DNA of 64,000 nt, from contig NZ_CP023449.1 of NCBI RefSeq assembly GCF_002355275.1, positions 3,264,001 through 3,328,000 of the forward strand, given 5' to 3'. Numbering within the stretch: position 1 is the first letter of the stretch; each line of letters starts with the position of its first letter. The position numbers were made by a program, and so were the translations under genes. Of this stretch, positions 8,339 through 16,312 are shown in pieces. This DNA is from Rhizorhabdus dicambivorans (GTDB lineage: Bacteria > Pseudomonadota > Alphaproteobacteria > Sphingomonadales > Sphingomonadaceae). The notes beneath the pieces are model-generated. The model saw only the letters and a list, made by a program, of their open reading frames with translations. It was not told the origin of the DNA and searched no databases.

Positions 8339-10003
8339 ATGCCGGACATGGGCGACACCGCGAAGCACCACAAGGCGACCCGCAACGAGAAGCTGGTGAT
8401 CGGCGCCTCGTCGCTCGGCACCATCTTCGAATGGTATGATTTCTACCTCTACGGCCTGCTCGCGACCACCATCTCGGCGCAGTTCTTCTCGGGCGTCAAC
8501 GAGACCACCGGCTTCATCCTGGCGCTCGCCGCCTTCGCCGCGGGCTTCGCGGTGCGGCCGTTCGGCGCGGTGGTGTTCGGCCGGATCGGCGATCTGGTCG
8601 GGCGCAAATACACCTTCCTCGTCACCATGGGGATCATGGGTCTCTCGACCTTCGCGGTCGGCCTGCTGCCCTCCTATGCCAGCATCGGCGTCGCCGCGCC
8701 GATCCTGCTCGTCTGCCTGCGGCTGCTTCAGGGCCTTGCCCTCGGCGGCCAATATGGCGGCGCCGCCACCTATATCTCCGAACATGCGCCCGACGGGAAA
8801 CGCGGCCTTTATACCAGCTGGCTCCAGACGACCGCGACGCTGGGCCTGTTCGCTTCGCTGATCATCGTCATCGGCATCCGCACCGCGCTGGGCGAGGATG
8901 CCTTCGCCGCCTGGGGCTGGCGCCTGCCCTTCCTGGCCTCCGCGCTGCTGCTGGTCGTGTCGCTCTGGATCCGGATGCAGCTGAACGAAAGCCCGGTGTT
9001 CCAGAAGATGAAGGCCGAGGGCAAGACATCGAAGGCGCCGCTGACCGAGGCCTTCGGCCGCTGGGACAACCTCAAATGGGTGCTGGTCGCGCTGTTCGGC
9101 GCGGTCGCCGGCCAGGCGGTGGTCTGGTATGCGGGGCAGTTCTACGCGCTGTTCTTCCTGGAAAAGACGCTCAAGGTCGATGGCGCCACCACCAACATCC
9201 TGATCGCGATCGCGCTGGGCATCGCCACGCCGGGCTTCATCTTCTTCGGCTGGCTGTCCGACCGGATCGGGCGCAAGCCGATCATCCTGGCCGGCTGCGC
9301 GATCGCCGCGCTCGCCTATTTCCCGCTGTTCCAGGCGCTGACCGCCGCCGCGAACCCGGCGCTGGCGCGCGCGCAGGCGACCGCACCGGTGACGGTGATC
9401 GCCGACCAGGACCATTGCTCGGTCCAGTTCGATCCGGTCGGCAGGAACGGCTTCGACCGGCGCAGCTGCGACATCGCCAAGGCCTATCTGGCCAAGGCCG
9501 GGGTAAGCTATGCCAATCAGCCGGCGCCGCCGGGGGCCGCCGCGCAGGTGCGGGTGGGCGACGAGATCGTCACCGCGCCCCAGCCGGGCGGCATGGGCGA
9601 TGCGCAACGCAAGGCCGCGATCGCGATCTTCCAGGACGAGCTGGGCGCCGTGCTGGCCGATGCCGGCTATCCCGCAAGGGCCGATCCGGAAGCGATCGAC
9701 AAGCCGCTGGTGGTCGCGATCCTGACCGCGCTCGCGCTGCTGGTGACGATGGTCTACGGGCCGATCGCGGCGCTGCTGGTCGAACTGTTCCCCAGCCGGA
9801 TCCGCTATACCTCGATGTCGGTGCCCTATCATGTCGGCAATGGCTGGTTCGGCGGCTTCCTGCCGACCACCGCCTTCGCGATCGTCGCCGCGACCGGCAA
9901 CATCTACAATGGGCTGTGGTATCCGATCGTCATTGCCGGCGCGACCGCGATCTTCGGCTTATTTTTCCTGCCCGAAACCTATCGGCGTAATATTGATCGG
10001 TGA
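8339..10003 (+). CDS. MHS-type MFS transporter with a soluble insert
   Basis: Inner-membrane proton symporter of the metabolite:H+ symporter family (ProP/ShiA/KgtP relatives). The family signature GTIFEWYDFYLYGLL begins near residue 23, and GRIGDLVGRKYTF and GWLSDRIGRKPIIL are the two MFS loop motifs. The protein is 554 residues, about 120 longer than usual. The extra residues (about 340-455) form a hydrophilic segment with HCSVQFDPVG and RRSCDIAKAYL, between two late transmembrane helices; some family members carry this insert. The GGGGAGA ribosome site supports the ATG at 8339. Substrate probably an organic acid, not determinable. Confidence 0.9.
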   Translation: MPDMGDTAKHHKATRNEKLVIGASSLGTIFEWYDFYLYGLLATTISAQFFSGVNETTGFILALAAFAAGFAVRPFGAVVFGRIGDLVGRKYTFLVTMGIMGLSTFAVGLLPSYASIGVAAPILLVCLRLLQGLALGGQYGGAATYISEHAPDGKRGLYTSWLQTTATLGLFASLIIVIGIRTALGEDAFAAWGWRLPFLASALLLVVSLWIRMQLNESPVFQKMKAEGKTSKAPLTEAFGRWDNLKWVLVALFGAVAGQAVVWYAGQFYALFFLEKTLKVDGATTNILIAIALGIATPGFIFFGWLSDRIGRKPIILAGCAIAALAYFPLFQALTAAANPALARAQATAPVTVIADQDHCSVQFDPVGRNGFDRRSCDIAKAYLAKAGVSYANQPAPPGAAAQVRVGDEIVTAPQPGGMGDAQRKAAIAIFQDELGAVLADAGYPARADPEAIDKPLVVAILTALALLVTMVYGPIAALLVELFPSRIRYTSMSVPYHVGNGWFGGFLPTTAFAIVAATGNIYNGLWYPIVIAGATAIFGLFFLPETYRRNIDR

Positions 10004-10217
10004 AGGATGGCAAAGGGGGTGGCGGCGGTGCGGGCTCCCGTTCGGCCCTCTCGCGCACGAGCTGGGCGGGCGACTTCATACTGCGGAAACCGCGCCGGCG
10101 GCGGCGCCGGCGTTTCTGCACCAGCGGCTCCCTGCGCATCCACATCTCGACCGCCGCGACGACGATGATCGTCAGGATCGTCAGCGCGATCCACCCCCAC
10201 GGAATGTCCCGTTCCAT
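9930..10217 (-). CDS. Small single-span membrane protein, basic, Pro-rich
   Basis: A 95-residue protein: one N-terminal transmembrane helix (WIALTILTIIVVAAVEMWM), an Arg cluster (KRRRRRRRG) giving an N-out/C-in or positive-inside anchor, then a Pro-rich linker (PAPPPPPLPSF). It overlaps the 3' end of the convergent MFS gene by 74 bp. Function unknown. The helix followed at once by positive charge is the main reason to believe it. Confidence 0.5.
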   Translation of the reverse strand: MERDIPWGWIALTILTIIVVAAVEMWMRREPLVQKRRRRRRRGFRSMKSPAQLVRERAEREPAPPPPPLPSFTDQYYADRFRAGKISRRSRSRRQ

Positions 10218-10310
10218 TCAAACCCCCAGGCGCGGGGGTATCGCAGCTTGCCGCCGCTTGCCACTGGATTTGGATCAGGCCGCCCCGGAACCGGCCGGGA
10301 CAGCGGCGGC

Positions 10311-10538
10311 TCAGCGCGACACGATCGGATGCGAGACCCGCACCTCGTCCAGCAGCCGCTCGACCAGCCCGGTTTCACGCGCCGATCCCGATGGCGCGAC
10401 CGACCAGTTGCAGTGCGGGTGGGTCTCGACGCTGTGGATCCGGACCGGCCCGATCACCAGCCGCCAGCGCCGCCGCTCGCCGCCATGGGCGCGGACCAGC
10501 CGGGAAAGCAGCAGATCGATCAGCTGATGCGCGTTCAT
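10311..10538 (-). CDS. Small conserved-looking protein of unknown function
   Basis: A 75-residue protein (MNAHQLIDLLLSRLVRAHGG at the start), with an alternating strand pattern RWRLVIGPVRIHSV and a single cysteine in HPHCNW. It lies 32 bp after tRNA-Glu on the same strand. No domain recognised; kept because base composition and reading-frame usage look coding. Confidence 0.45.
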   Translation of the reverse strand: MNAHQLIDLLLSRLVRAHGGERRRWRLVIGPVRIHSVETHPHCNWSVAPSGSARETGLVERLLDEVRVSHPIVSR

Positions 10539-10570
10539 CGGCGCCTGTCATTATCGGAAACAGGCTGCGG

Positions 10571-10646
10571 TGGTGACCCCAACGGGACTCGAACCCGTGT
10601 TTTCGCCGTGAAAGGGCGACGTCCTAGACCGCTAGACGATGGGGCC
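10571..10646 (-). tRNA. tRNA-Glu (UUC anticodon), CCA encoded
   Basis: A 76-base cloverleaf. Acceptor arm GGCCCCA pairs with TGGGGTC (one G-T), the anticodon loop is CTTTCAC with anticodon TTC, the T loop is GGTTCGAGTCC, and CCA is encoded at 10573-10571. Confidence 0.95.
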
Positions 10647-10665
10647 GTGCAGCGCTGTGGCGGGC

Positions 10666-10694
10666 CGATTAGGGCAGGTGGCGGGCACGGTCAA
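10666..10694 (-). promoter_or_regulatory. Promoter of tRNA-Glu
   Basis: On the minus strand TTGACC (10694-10689) is followed by a 17-base spacer and TAATCG (10671-10666), 20 bp before the mature tRNA 5' end. A good sigma-70 match for a stable-RNA gene. Confidence 0.6.
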
Positions 10695-10740
10695 GGCAAT
10701 GTCGCGGATATTTTGGCATTGCCCCGCCCCACCACCCTGT

Positions 10741-11661
10741 TCATCCGGAAACCGAGCCCACCGGCTCGCGCGCATCCGTCCAGTCCTGCCGGGCCAGCCA
10801 GTCGCGCATCGGCGTCATGCGGATGCCCAGGCGGGCCTGCATCGCCTCCATCGGCACCAGGAAGGGATTGGTCGCGTTCTTGAACAGATAATGCTGCTCC
10901 ATGTCCGCGACATAGGTTTCCGCGCCGGGGCCCAGCACATCCCTGAACAGGCCGTAGAGCCGTTCGCCGAACTGGCGCGCGGTGATGCGTTCATAGCGAA
11001 TCGGGCGCCCGAGCCGTTCCGACAGCAGCGCGCAGACCTGGGGCGGCGTTAGCGTCTCGGGGCCGCCGACGTCGATCGTCTGGCCCGCGAAGCTCTCGTC
11101 GGCGATCGTCGCGATCATCACCCGGGCGACATCGTCGAGGCAGATCCAGCTCACCTCGAGGTCCTCGCGGTGCGGATAGCGCAGCACGCCGTCCGCCAGC
11201 AGATCGGGCTTCACCCATTTGGTCAGCAGATTGTCCATGAACAGCGACGGGCGGACCACGGTGAGCGGCACCCCGCTTTCCCGCAAAGCGCTGACGCGGC
11301 GAAACAGCTCGTCCATGGTCGGGACGCCGGTGATCTCCTCCGGGTGCCAGGAGGTGGTGTTGTAGATCAGCCGACGGACGCCCGCCTCCTTCGCCGCCCG
11401 CCCCAGCGCGCCGGCCTGCTCCGGGCTCTTGGCACGATCGGTGAAGCTCGGCGAGGTGAACAGCACATAGTCGGAGCCCGCACAGGCCGAAACCAGCGAG
11501 GCGGGATCGTCCAGATCGGCCCAGACCCGCTCGCAGCCCTCGAAGCCCGGATGGTCGCGGCGGCTGACCGCCCGCACCCGATAGCCCGCCTGCCGGAGCG
11601 CGCCGAGCTGCGCCATGCCGGGCCGCGCGCTCGCGCTGAAAACCGTTACCAGTTCCGCCAT
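10741..11661 (-). CDS. NmrA-like NAD(P)-binding protein
   Basis: A 306-residue Rossmann-fold protein of the atypical short-chain dehydrogenase / NmrA group. The N-terminal nucleotide loop is degenerate (VFSASARPGMAQL), followed by ALRQAGYRVRAVSRR and ADLDDPASLVSACAGSDYVLF. The middle has TVVRPSLFMDNLL, and late strands carry ETLTPPQVCALLSE. Such proteins act as redox sensors or reductases; which one is open. The ATG at 11661 is preceded by AAGGAG at good distance, which decides the start against an upstream ATG. Confidence 0.83.
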   Translation of the reverse strand: MAELVTVFSASARPGMAQLGALRQAGYRVRAVSRRDHPGFEGCERVWADLDDPASLVSACAGSDYVLFTSPSFTDRAKSPEQAGALGRAAKEAGVRRLIYNTTSWHPEEITGVPTMDELFRRVSALRESGVPLTVVRPSLFMDNLLTKWVKPDLLADGVLRYPHREDLEVSWICLDDVARVMIATIADESFAGQTIDVGGPETLTPPQVCALLSERLGRPIRYERITARQFGERLYGLFRDVLGPGAETYVADMEQHYLFKNATNPFLVPMEAMQARLGIRMTPMRDWLARQDWTDAREPVGSVSG

Positions 11662-11740
11662 ATCCACTCTCCTTTTGCGGAGAGGCTGGCGGCCCGGCGG
11701 CGGCGCGTCACCTGCGCTTAGGGATAGAGCGGACAACCAG

Positions 11741-11785
11741 ACCTTGATCGGTTTAGGCTGATCAGCCTAAATCGTGAATCAAGGT
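11741..11785. repeat. Nested inverted repeat (left hairpin)
   Basis: Outer arms ACCTTGAT (11741-11748) and ATCAAGGT (11778-11785) enclose a 20-bp perfect palindrome at 11752-11771 (half-site TTTAGGCTGA). Alternative pairing GGTTTAG with CTAAACC at 11786-11792 is also possible. It lies between recJ and the NmrA-like gene. Confidence 0.75.
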
Positions 11786-11798
11786 CTAAACCATTGAT

Positions 11799-11860
11799 AG
11801 AGCCTGATTCACGCTTTCGGCGGAAGCGCGAAGCGCTTCCACCTCAACCGATCAGGCTCT
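11799..11860. repeat. Nested inverted repeat (right hairpin)
   Basis: Outer arms AGAGCCTGAT (11799-11808) and ATCAGGCTCT (11851-11860) enclose GGAAGCG/CGCTTCC (11822-11828 with 11834-11840). It directly abuts the recJ stop and may end recJ transcription, although no T-run is seen. Confidence 0.75.
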
Positions 11861-11865
11861 GGGCC

Positions 11866-13632
11866 TCAATCGGCCCAGGCGGCATCCTCGACATGCAGTT
11901 CGGCGGCCGGGCGGCTGCCCCAGTCGTCGACCTTCGGGCGTCCGGCGATCCACAGCGTGCGATCGGGCCCCGCCCCCAGCAGCGCCTGGCCCAGCGCATT
12001 GTCGGCGGCGCGGAAGGCGATCGTCTTGATCGAGCGGCCATCGCGGCCCGATACGATGGTGCGGACATGCCCCTGCCCCACCACATCGGCCTTGATCACC
12101 CGCACCGCGCCCGCCGCGATGCGCGGCGCCGGCCAGCCCGCGCCATAGGGGCCGCCCGCTTCGAGCGCCTCGACCAGGCTGGGCGTCACCCCGCCGGGCG
12201 CCACCACCGCATCGAGCAGCAGCGCGCGATCATCACGCGCCTTCGCCACATCGGCGGCGAGCCGCTCGTCCAGGAAGTCGGCAAGCGCATCGACGCCGCC
12301 CGGCCCCACCGTCACCCCCGCCGCCATCGCATGCCCGCCGCCCGCGACCAGCAGGCCCATATCCTTGGCGGCAAGCACCGCCGCGCCGAGGTCGACCCCG
12401 CCGATCGAGCGGCCCGATCCCTTGCCGATCCCGTCGCCGTCCAGCGCGATCACGATCGCGGGCCGGCCGAGCTTCTCCTTCAGCCGCCCGGCGACGATGC
12501 CGATCACGCCGGGATGCCAGCCCGCCGCCGCGACCAGCGCGACGGCGCGGTTCGACTGGCGCTCGGCAAGCTGCTCGGCCTCCTCCTGCACCGCCTTCTC
12601 GATGGACCGGCGCTCCTCGTTGAGGCGATCCAGTTCGGCGGCGATCTCGCGCGCCTCCTCGCGATCCTCGGTGGTCAGCAGGCGCACGCCGAGATCGGAC
12701 TTGCCGACCCGCCCCCCGGCATTGATGCGCGGCCCCAGCGCGAAGCCCAGATCAGTGCAGGTCGGCGCCCGCTCCAGCCGGGACGCCTCGATCAGCGCGG
12801 CGAGGCCGATATTGCGGCGGCCGGCCATCACCTTGATCCCCTGCGCGACGAAGGCACGGTTGAGCCCGCGCAGCGAGGCGACGTCGGCGACAGTGCCGAG
12901 CGCGACGATGTCGAGCAGGTCGATCAGCTTCGGTTCCGGCCGGCCCGCGAACCAGCCCCGCGCCCGCAGCACGCGCAGCAGCGCCGCGCCCAGCAGGAAG
13001 GCCACCCCCACCGCCGCCAGATGGCCGTGCGCGGCCCCCTCCTCCTCGTCGAGCCGGTTGGGATTGACCAGCGCGAAGGCGCGCGGCAGCTCGACCGTGC
13101 ATTTGTGGTGATCGACCACCACCACGTCGATTCCCGCCTCGCTGGCGAGCGCGAGCGCCTCGAACGCCTGGGCCCCGCAATCGACGGTGACGATCAGCCT
13201 TGTGCCGCCCTCGCCGATCCGCAGCAGCGCCTCGCCCGAGGGGCCATAGCCCTCCATCAGCCGGTCGGGGATATAGGCGCCCGGGTCCAGCCCGAGCTGG
13301 CGCAGCAGCCGCACCAGCAGCGCGGCCGAGGTGGCGCCGTCGACGTCATAATCGCCGAATATCGTCACCGGCTCGCCATTCTCGACCGCATCGGCCAGCC
13401 GCTCGGCGGCACGGTCCATGTCGCGGAAGATCGACGGGTCGGGCATGAAGCCCCGGATCGTCGGCGTGCGGTGCGCCTCGATCCCGTCGCGCGGACAGCC
13501 GCGCGCGAGCAGCAGCTGGGCGATCAGATCATCCGGCTCGAACCCCGCGTCGATCCCGTCCACCGACCCGCCCCGCCAGTGCCAGGGCTGGCCGAGGATC
13601 GAACGGGCGACGTTGAGGACGGGGGAGCGCAT
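11866..13632 (-). CDS. recJ: Single-stranded-DNA-specific exonuclease RecJ
   Basis: A 5'-3' single-strand exonuclease of DNA repair and recombination, cytoplasmic, Mn/Mg dependent. The 588 residues show the DHH phosphoesterase motifs in order: GDYDVDGATSAALL (residues about 80-93), VDCGAQ, and the DHH triad VVVVDHHKC. After a linker helix comes the DHHA1 domain with GGGHAMAAGV, and then the OB-fold. Length fits the family. In sphingomonads it commonly follows glpX on the same strand; here the two are separated by an insertion. Confidence 0.96.
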   Translation of the reverse strand: MRSPVLNVARSILGQPWHWRGGSVDGIDAGFEPDDLIAQLLLARGCPRDGIEAHRTPTIRGFMPDPSIFRDMDRAAERLADAVENGEPVTIFGDYDVDGATSAALLVRLLRQLGLDPGAYIPDRLMEGYGPSGEALLRIGEGGTRLIVTVDCGAQAFEALALASEAGIDVVVVDHHKCTVELPRAFALVNPNRLDEEEGAAHGHLAAVGVAFLLGAALLRVLRARGWFAGRPEPKLIDLLDIVALGTVADVASLRGLNRAFVAQGIKVMAGRRNIGLAALIEASRLERAPTCTDLGFALGPRINAGGRVGKSDLGVRLLTTEDREEAREIAAELDRLNEERRSIEKAVQEEAEQLAERQSNRAVALVAAAGWHPGVIGIVAGRLKEKLGRPAIVIALDGDGIGKGSGRSIGGVDLGAAVLAAKDMGLLVAGGGHAMAAGVTVGPGGVDALADFLDERLAADVAKARDDRALLLDAVVAPGGVTPSLVEALEAGGPYGAGWPAPRIAAGAVRVIKADVVGQGHVRTIVSGRDGRSIKTIAFRAADNALGQALLGAGPDRTLWIAGRPKVDDWGSRPAAELHVEDAAWAD

Positions 13633-13667
13633 GGAAGGTGCTTAGGACGCCGAGCGCCAGCCTGCAA

Positions 13668-13748
13668 CGTCGCCCCGGCGGAGGCCGGGGCCGTAAGAGG
13701 CAAGGTGGCGAATAGCCTCTCGCGGCTCCGGCCTCCGCCGGAGCGACG
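13668..13748. repeat. Palindromic intergenic repeat, copy 1
   Basis: CGTCGCCCCGGCGGAGGCCG opens the element and its imperfect reverse complement (GGCCTCCGCCGGAGCGACG) closes it around a roughly 35-bp centre. The same element recurs at 20627-20716. Confidence 0.8.
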
Positions 13749-13756
13749 ATCGATCC

Positions 13757-13798
13757 TCAGTTCTCGTGGTGCTCGCCCCGCACCCAACGCACGGTGCC
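13757..13798. repeat. Direct duplicate of the glpX 3' end (left copy)
   Basis: 42 bp matching 16271-16312 with 3 mismatches, in the same orientation. It encodes, on the minus strand, GTVRWVRGEHHEN followed by stop, matching the GlpX C-terminus GTVRWVRGEHHKN. Just beyond it, GCCATTGG-CTCGGCGC resembles 16352-16367 of glpX, as if a 40-bp piece were deleted. It marks the left edge of the inserted segment. Confidence 0.75.
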
Positions 13799-13870
13799 AT
13801 TGGCTCGGCGCCACCTGATCGGACCTTCTCCCGCTTGTCGGCTCCTGCCGCACGCCATATCACAGCGGCG

Positions 13871-14074
13871 ATGAACGATACGGGGGCAGTAGCGGCATTC
13901 GTCGCGCATTGGCGCGATACCGGCGGATCGGAGCTTGCGAACACGCAAAGCTTCATCAACGGCCTGTGCGATCTGCTGGGCGTCGAAAAGCCGCATGGGC
14001 TTGTTTTCGACGATCTTCCTCATCCGCTCATCAAGGGCGCCTCTCGTCGTCTGGCTCGCGTGCGGCTTCCTTGA
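13871..14074 (+). pseudogene. Remnant: N-terminus of an MmeI-like (type IIL) DNA methyltransferase
   Basis: A 67-codon open frame. The first 41 residues (AAFVAHWRDTGGSELANTQ, then SFINGLCDLLGVEKP) match the N-terminal domain typical of large MmeI-type class I SAM-dependent DNA methyltransferases/restriction fusions. After about residue 41 the similarity is lost and the frame ends, so about 95% of the gene is missing. It looks like the scar of a restriction-modification gene. I know this family start from memory; no search was run. Confidence 0.55.
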
Positions 14075-14120
14075 CCTGCCGAGTTGACTCGGTTCGGAAT
14101 CTTTTGTTGCTTCGCTCATT

Positions 14121-15032
14121 ATGGCCTCGAAACCACCTGACTATAATTATGTAGCGTACATCGATGAGTCCGGCGACCCCGGGCTTACCAAAGTGAAGCC
14201 TCGCACTCCCGGCGGATCAAGTGAATGGCTGGTGATATCGGCGGCAGTGATCCCTGCAGAGTGCGAGCCCGAAGTCCAAACATGGGTGGCCGAAATGATG
14301 AAGGCCATGAACAGCCATCAACTACGCGACCTTCATTTTCAGAAACTCCGTCCCGACAAGAAATCACTCCTCTGTTCCTATTTGGCGCAAAGAAGGGTGA
14401 AGTTGTTTACCCTCATCTCGAACAAGCAGAACATGGAAGGTTATCACAATCCACGAGCCGCAAAGGTGCCATCCAACAACTGGTTCTACTGCTGGTTGAC
14501 GCGAGTGCTGCTTGAGCGAGTGACGGGTTTTGTGCTCGCGGCTTCCATCAAGCGCTACAACGAGCCGAGGCTGCTGAAGCTCGAATATAGCGAGCGCGGC
14601 GGCCTATCGTACAGTCAGATGCATGCCTATTACGAATGGCTCAAAATCAAAGGCGCTGGCGGTGCGGTGCCCCAATTCCTGCCTTGGGGCGATTTGGCGT
14701 GGCCAGTGCTGCATCAAGACCTCATGTATGTGTACAACCACAAGGAACGCGACGGTTTAAAGCTGCCCGACATTGCGGCGAGCGCCTTCTTCAAGGCCGT
14801 TGACGTCCACGACACCGGGGCTTGTGACGCATCATTTGCCAAACTTCTCGCCCCCGCAATCGCGCGCTCGCCCGACAGCAATATGGCCTGCGGTTATGGC
14901 GTGAAGCTCATGCCGAACTGGAAAACGCTGGATCGATTTGCCGTCCCCGAGGAACAGCGAGCGATCCTGCGCTTCTATGGATATCCTGGCAAACAATGGT
15001 GGCAAAAGGTGGTGGACCCCGGCCCCGTCTAA
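14121..15032 (+). CDS. DUF3800 domain-containing protein
   Basis: A 303-residue protein with the DUF3800 hallmark YIDESGDPGL at residues 12-21 and a second conserved-looking acidic region near VDVHDTGACDASFAKLL. The family is of unknown function, probably nucleic-acid related, and often found on mobile elements and in defence-gene neighbourhoods. GC content is visibly lower than in the flanking recJ and glpX genes, which supports horizontal acquisition. The length is complete and the frame intact. It stands alone, with no clear partner gene on the same strand within 500 bp. Confidence 0.85.
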   Translation: MASKPPDYNYVAYIDESGDPGLTKVKPRTPGGSSEWLVISAAVIPAECEPEVQTWVAEMMKAMNSHQLRDLHFQKLRPDKKSLLCSYLAQRRVKLFTLISNKQNMEGYHNPRAAKVPSNNWFYCWLTRVLLERVTGFVLAASIKRYNEPRLLKLEYSERGGLSYSQMHAYYEWLKIKGAGGAVPQFLPWGDLAWPVLHQDLMYVYNHKERDGLKLPDIAASAFFKAVDVHDTGACDASFAKLLAPAIARSPDSNMACGYGVKLMPNWKTLDRFAVPEEQRAILRFYGYPGKQWWQKVVDPGPV

Positions 15033-15590
15033 TCTGCCGCCTTTTAGCCCGGCCTCAATGCCGAGCGTGCTGCACAGACGCCAGAGGGCTATGACTACCT
15101 CCGCCCGAGCAATCCGGCGGCCCACCATCCATAATGTCTCATAGAGCTTTCTTTAAGTCAAGAATCGTCCCGTGATTCCATAAACTTAAGGCTAAGCTGT
15201 TGATCGAATCCGCTTTTCCAGCGTGCCGCTTGGGAGTCGGGAATACCATAGTGATCCACGGCGCGCTGGCCCCGGCCACTATTGCCGCGCTGGGTGACAT
15301 GATGCCCGACATGCGGGAGAACAATGCAAGCGAGGCGGGCTGTGAAGCTATCCTCGCGAGCGGCCGATTTGCATCGATTGGAAGTTGGGTTCCCAAAGCT
15401 CGGTTATGAGGCGCGGGTGGTCACGAAAGGGCACTACGCCGCCTGACACCAGTCCCCAGCGCCATTTTGTTCTGTTTTTGTTCTTGTCTTTTCCTAACTC
15501 ATCTGCTAGGCATGACCTCTTTCCGCGCGGTACCCGATACCCGGCAGCGCTGGCTCGCCCGGCGAGGGGTCCGCGCGTCAGGAGGTGCCG
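15033..15590. other. 558-bp stretch without a confident gene
   Basis: The DNA is mixed in composition, with AT-rich patches at 15135-15200 and 15465-15510. A possible tiny frame at 15324-15446 (+) would give 40 residues ending GYEARVVTKGHYAA; a 69-codon frame at 15200-15409 starts with TTG. Neither has a recognisable domain. I see no transposase or tRNA fragment. Confidence 0.5.
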
Positions 15591-15878
15591 ATGGACGACA
15601 GTAGCGGGGCCGCCCCCGTCGCCAATGACGACGGCGACGACTGGCCCGATGACCACCTCGCGATGATGCAGAAGATGCTGGCCGAACAGTCGGCCTCGCT
15701 CCACCTGATGTTCTACGATCTGCGCGACTTCTCTGCCGAGACCTTCCGGGAATCGCCGCGGGCGGCCGAGGGCTTCATCCGTCTCGCGCTGCGGGCGCAG
15801 GCCAATTGCCGCTCCTCGCTCGATGCGATGGCGCGCGCCGATCGGGCGGCGCGGGACCGCGAGGCGGCGGCAAAATGA
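15591..15878 (+). CDS. Small hypothetical protein, coupled to an HGG-motif protein
   Basis: A 95-residue acidic-start, helical protein (DDHLAMMQKMLAEQSASLHL, then AAEGFIRLALRAQANC). An excellent ribosome site, AGGAGG, lies five bases before the ATG. Its stop overlaps the next start as ATGA. Function unknown; the pair looks phage- or island-derived. Confidence 0.7.
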   Translation: MDDSSGAAPVANDDGDDWPDDHLAMMQKMLAEQSASLHLMFYDLRDFSAETFRESPRAAEGFIRLALRAQANCRSSLDAMARADRAARDREAAAK

Positions 15879-16270
15879 AAAATCCGACGAACAACCCCAT
15901 GCACCCGGCCGGGCGCCCCTCCGGATGCCCCGCCGACGCTGCGTGCGGACAGCCCGCCATTCTGGCCGGGGCGCCGCGCTGCGGGGCGCGCACCCGATCG
16001 GGTTCGCCCTGCCGCTCGCCCGCGATCCACGGCCGCGCGCGCTGCCGGATGCATGGCGGCAAGGGCAGCGGTGCGCCGCGCGGCAATCGCAATGCCTGGC
16101 GCTACGGCACGCGCTCGGCGCAGATGCGCGATATGGCGCGCTATATCCGGGATGCCGGCCGCTTCGCCAGGCGCTGCCGCCTCGCGCTGCGCCTCGAACG
16201 CCTGTCGCGCCGCGCCGCCCTGCCGTGGGGCGGGCATGTGCCCGGCCCCGTCTGCGCGGCGGGTACGGCG
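15875..16270 (+). CDS. HGG-motif (phage-type) protein, 3' end undefined
   Basis: The start at 15875 overlaps the previous stop (ATGA). The protein contains RCGARTRSGSPCRSPA, CRMHGGKGSGAPRGNRNA and WRYG, the zinc-ribbon plus HGG-x-GSGAP-x-GNRNA-x-x-x-G pattern seen in small proteins of prophages and islands. Similar proteins end 20-60 residues after this motif, but here no in-frame stop occurs before the glpX 3' end at 16271; the frame stays open antisense to glpX and hom down to 19069. I take the native 3' end as lost at the junction and end the feature there. Confidence 0.5.
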
Positions 16271-16312
16271 TCAGTTCTTGTGGTGCTCGCCCCGCACCCA
16301 GCGGACGGTGCC
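16271..16312. repeat. glpX 3' end, right copy of the 42-bp direct repeat
   Basis: The last 13 codons and the stop of glpX; see the copy at 13757-13798. The 2.47-kb segment between the two copies carries the foreign-looking genes. Confidence 0.75.

Noticed and set aside
7286-9832. An 848-codon open frame antisense to the S41 protease and MFS genes
   Set aside because: Both sense genes show clear motifs; the antisense product has no domain.
11794-13818. A 674-codon frame antisense to recJ
   Set aside because: RecJ motifs on the minus strand are unambiguous.
13757-14119. A 120-codon minus-strand gene ending in GTVRWVRGEHHEN
   Set aside because: Its tail is only the duplicated glpX end, and the other strand carries the MmeI-like start; I read it as a shadow.
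15200-15409. A 69-codon + frame
   Set aside because: TTG start, no ribosome site, no recognisable motif; listed only as a possibility within the gap.
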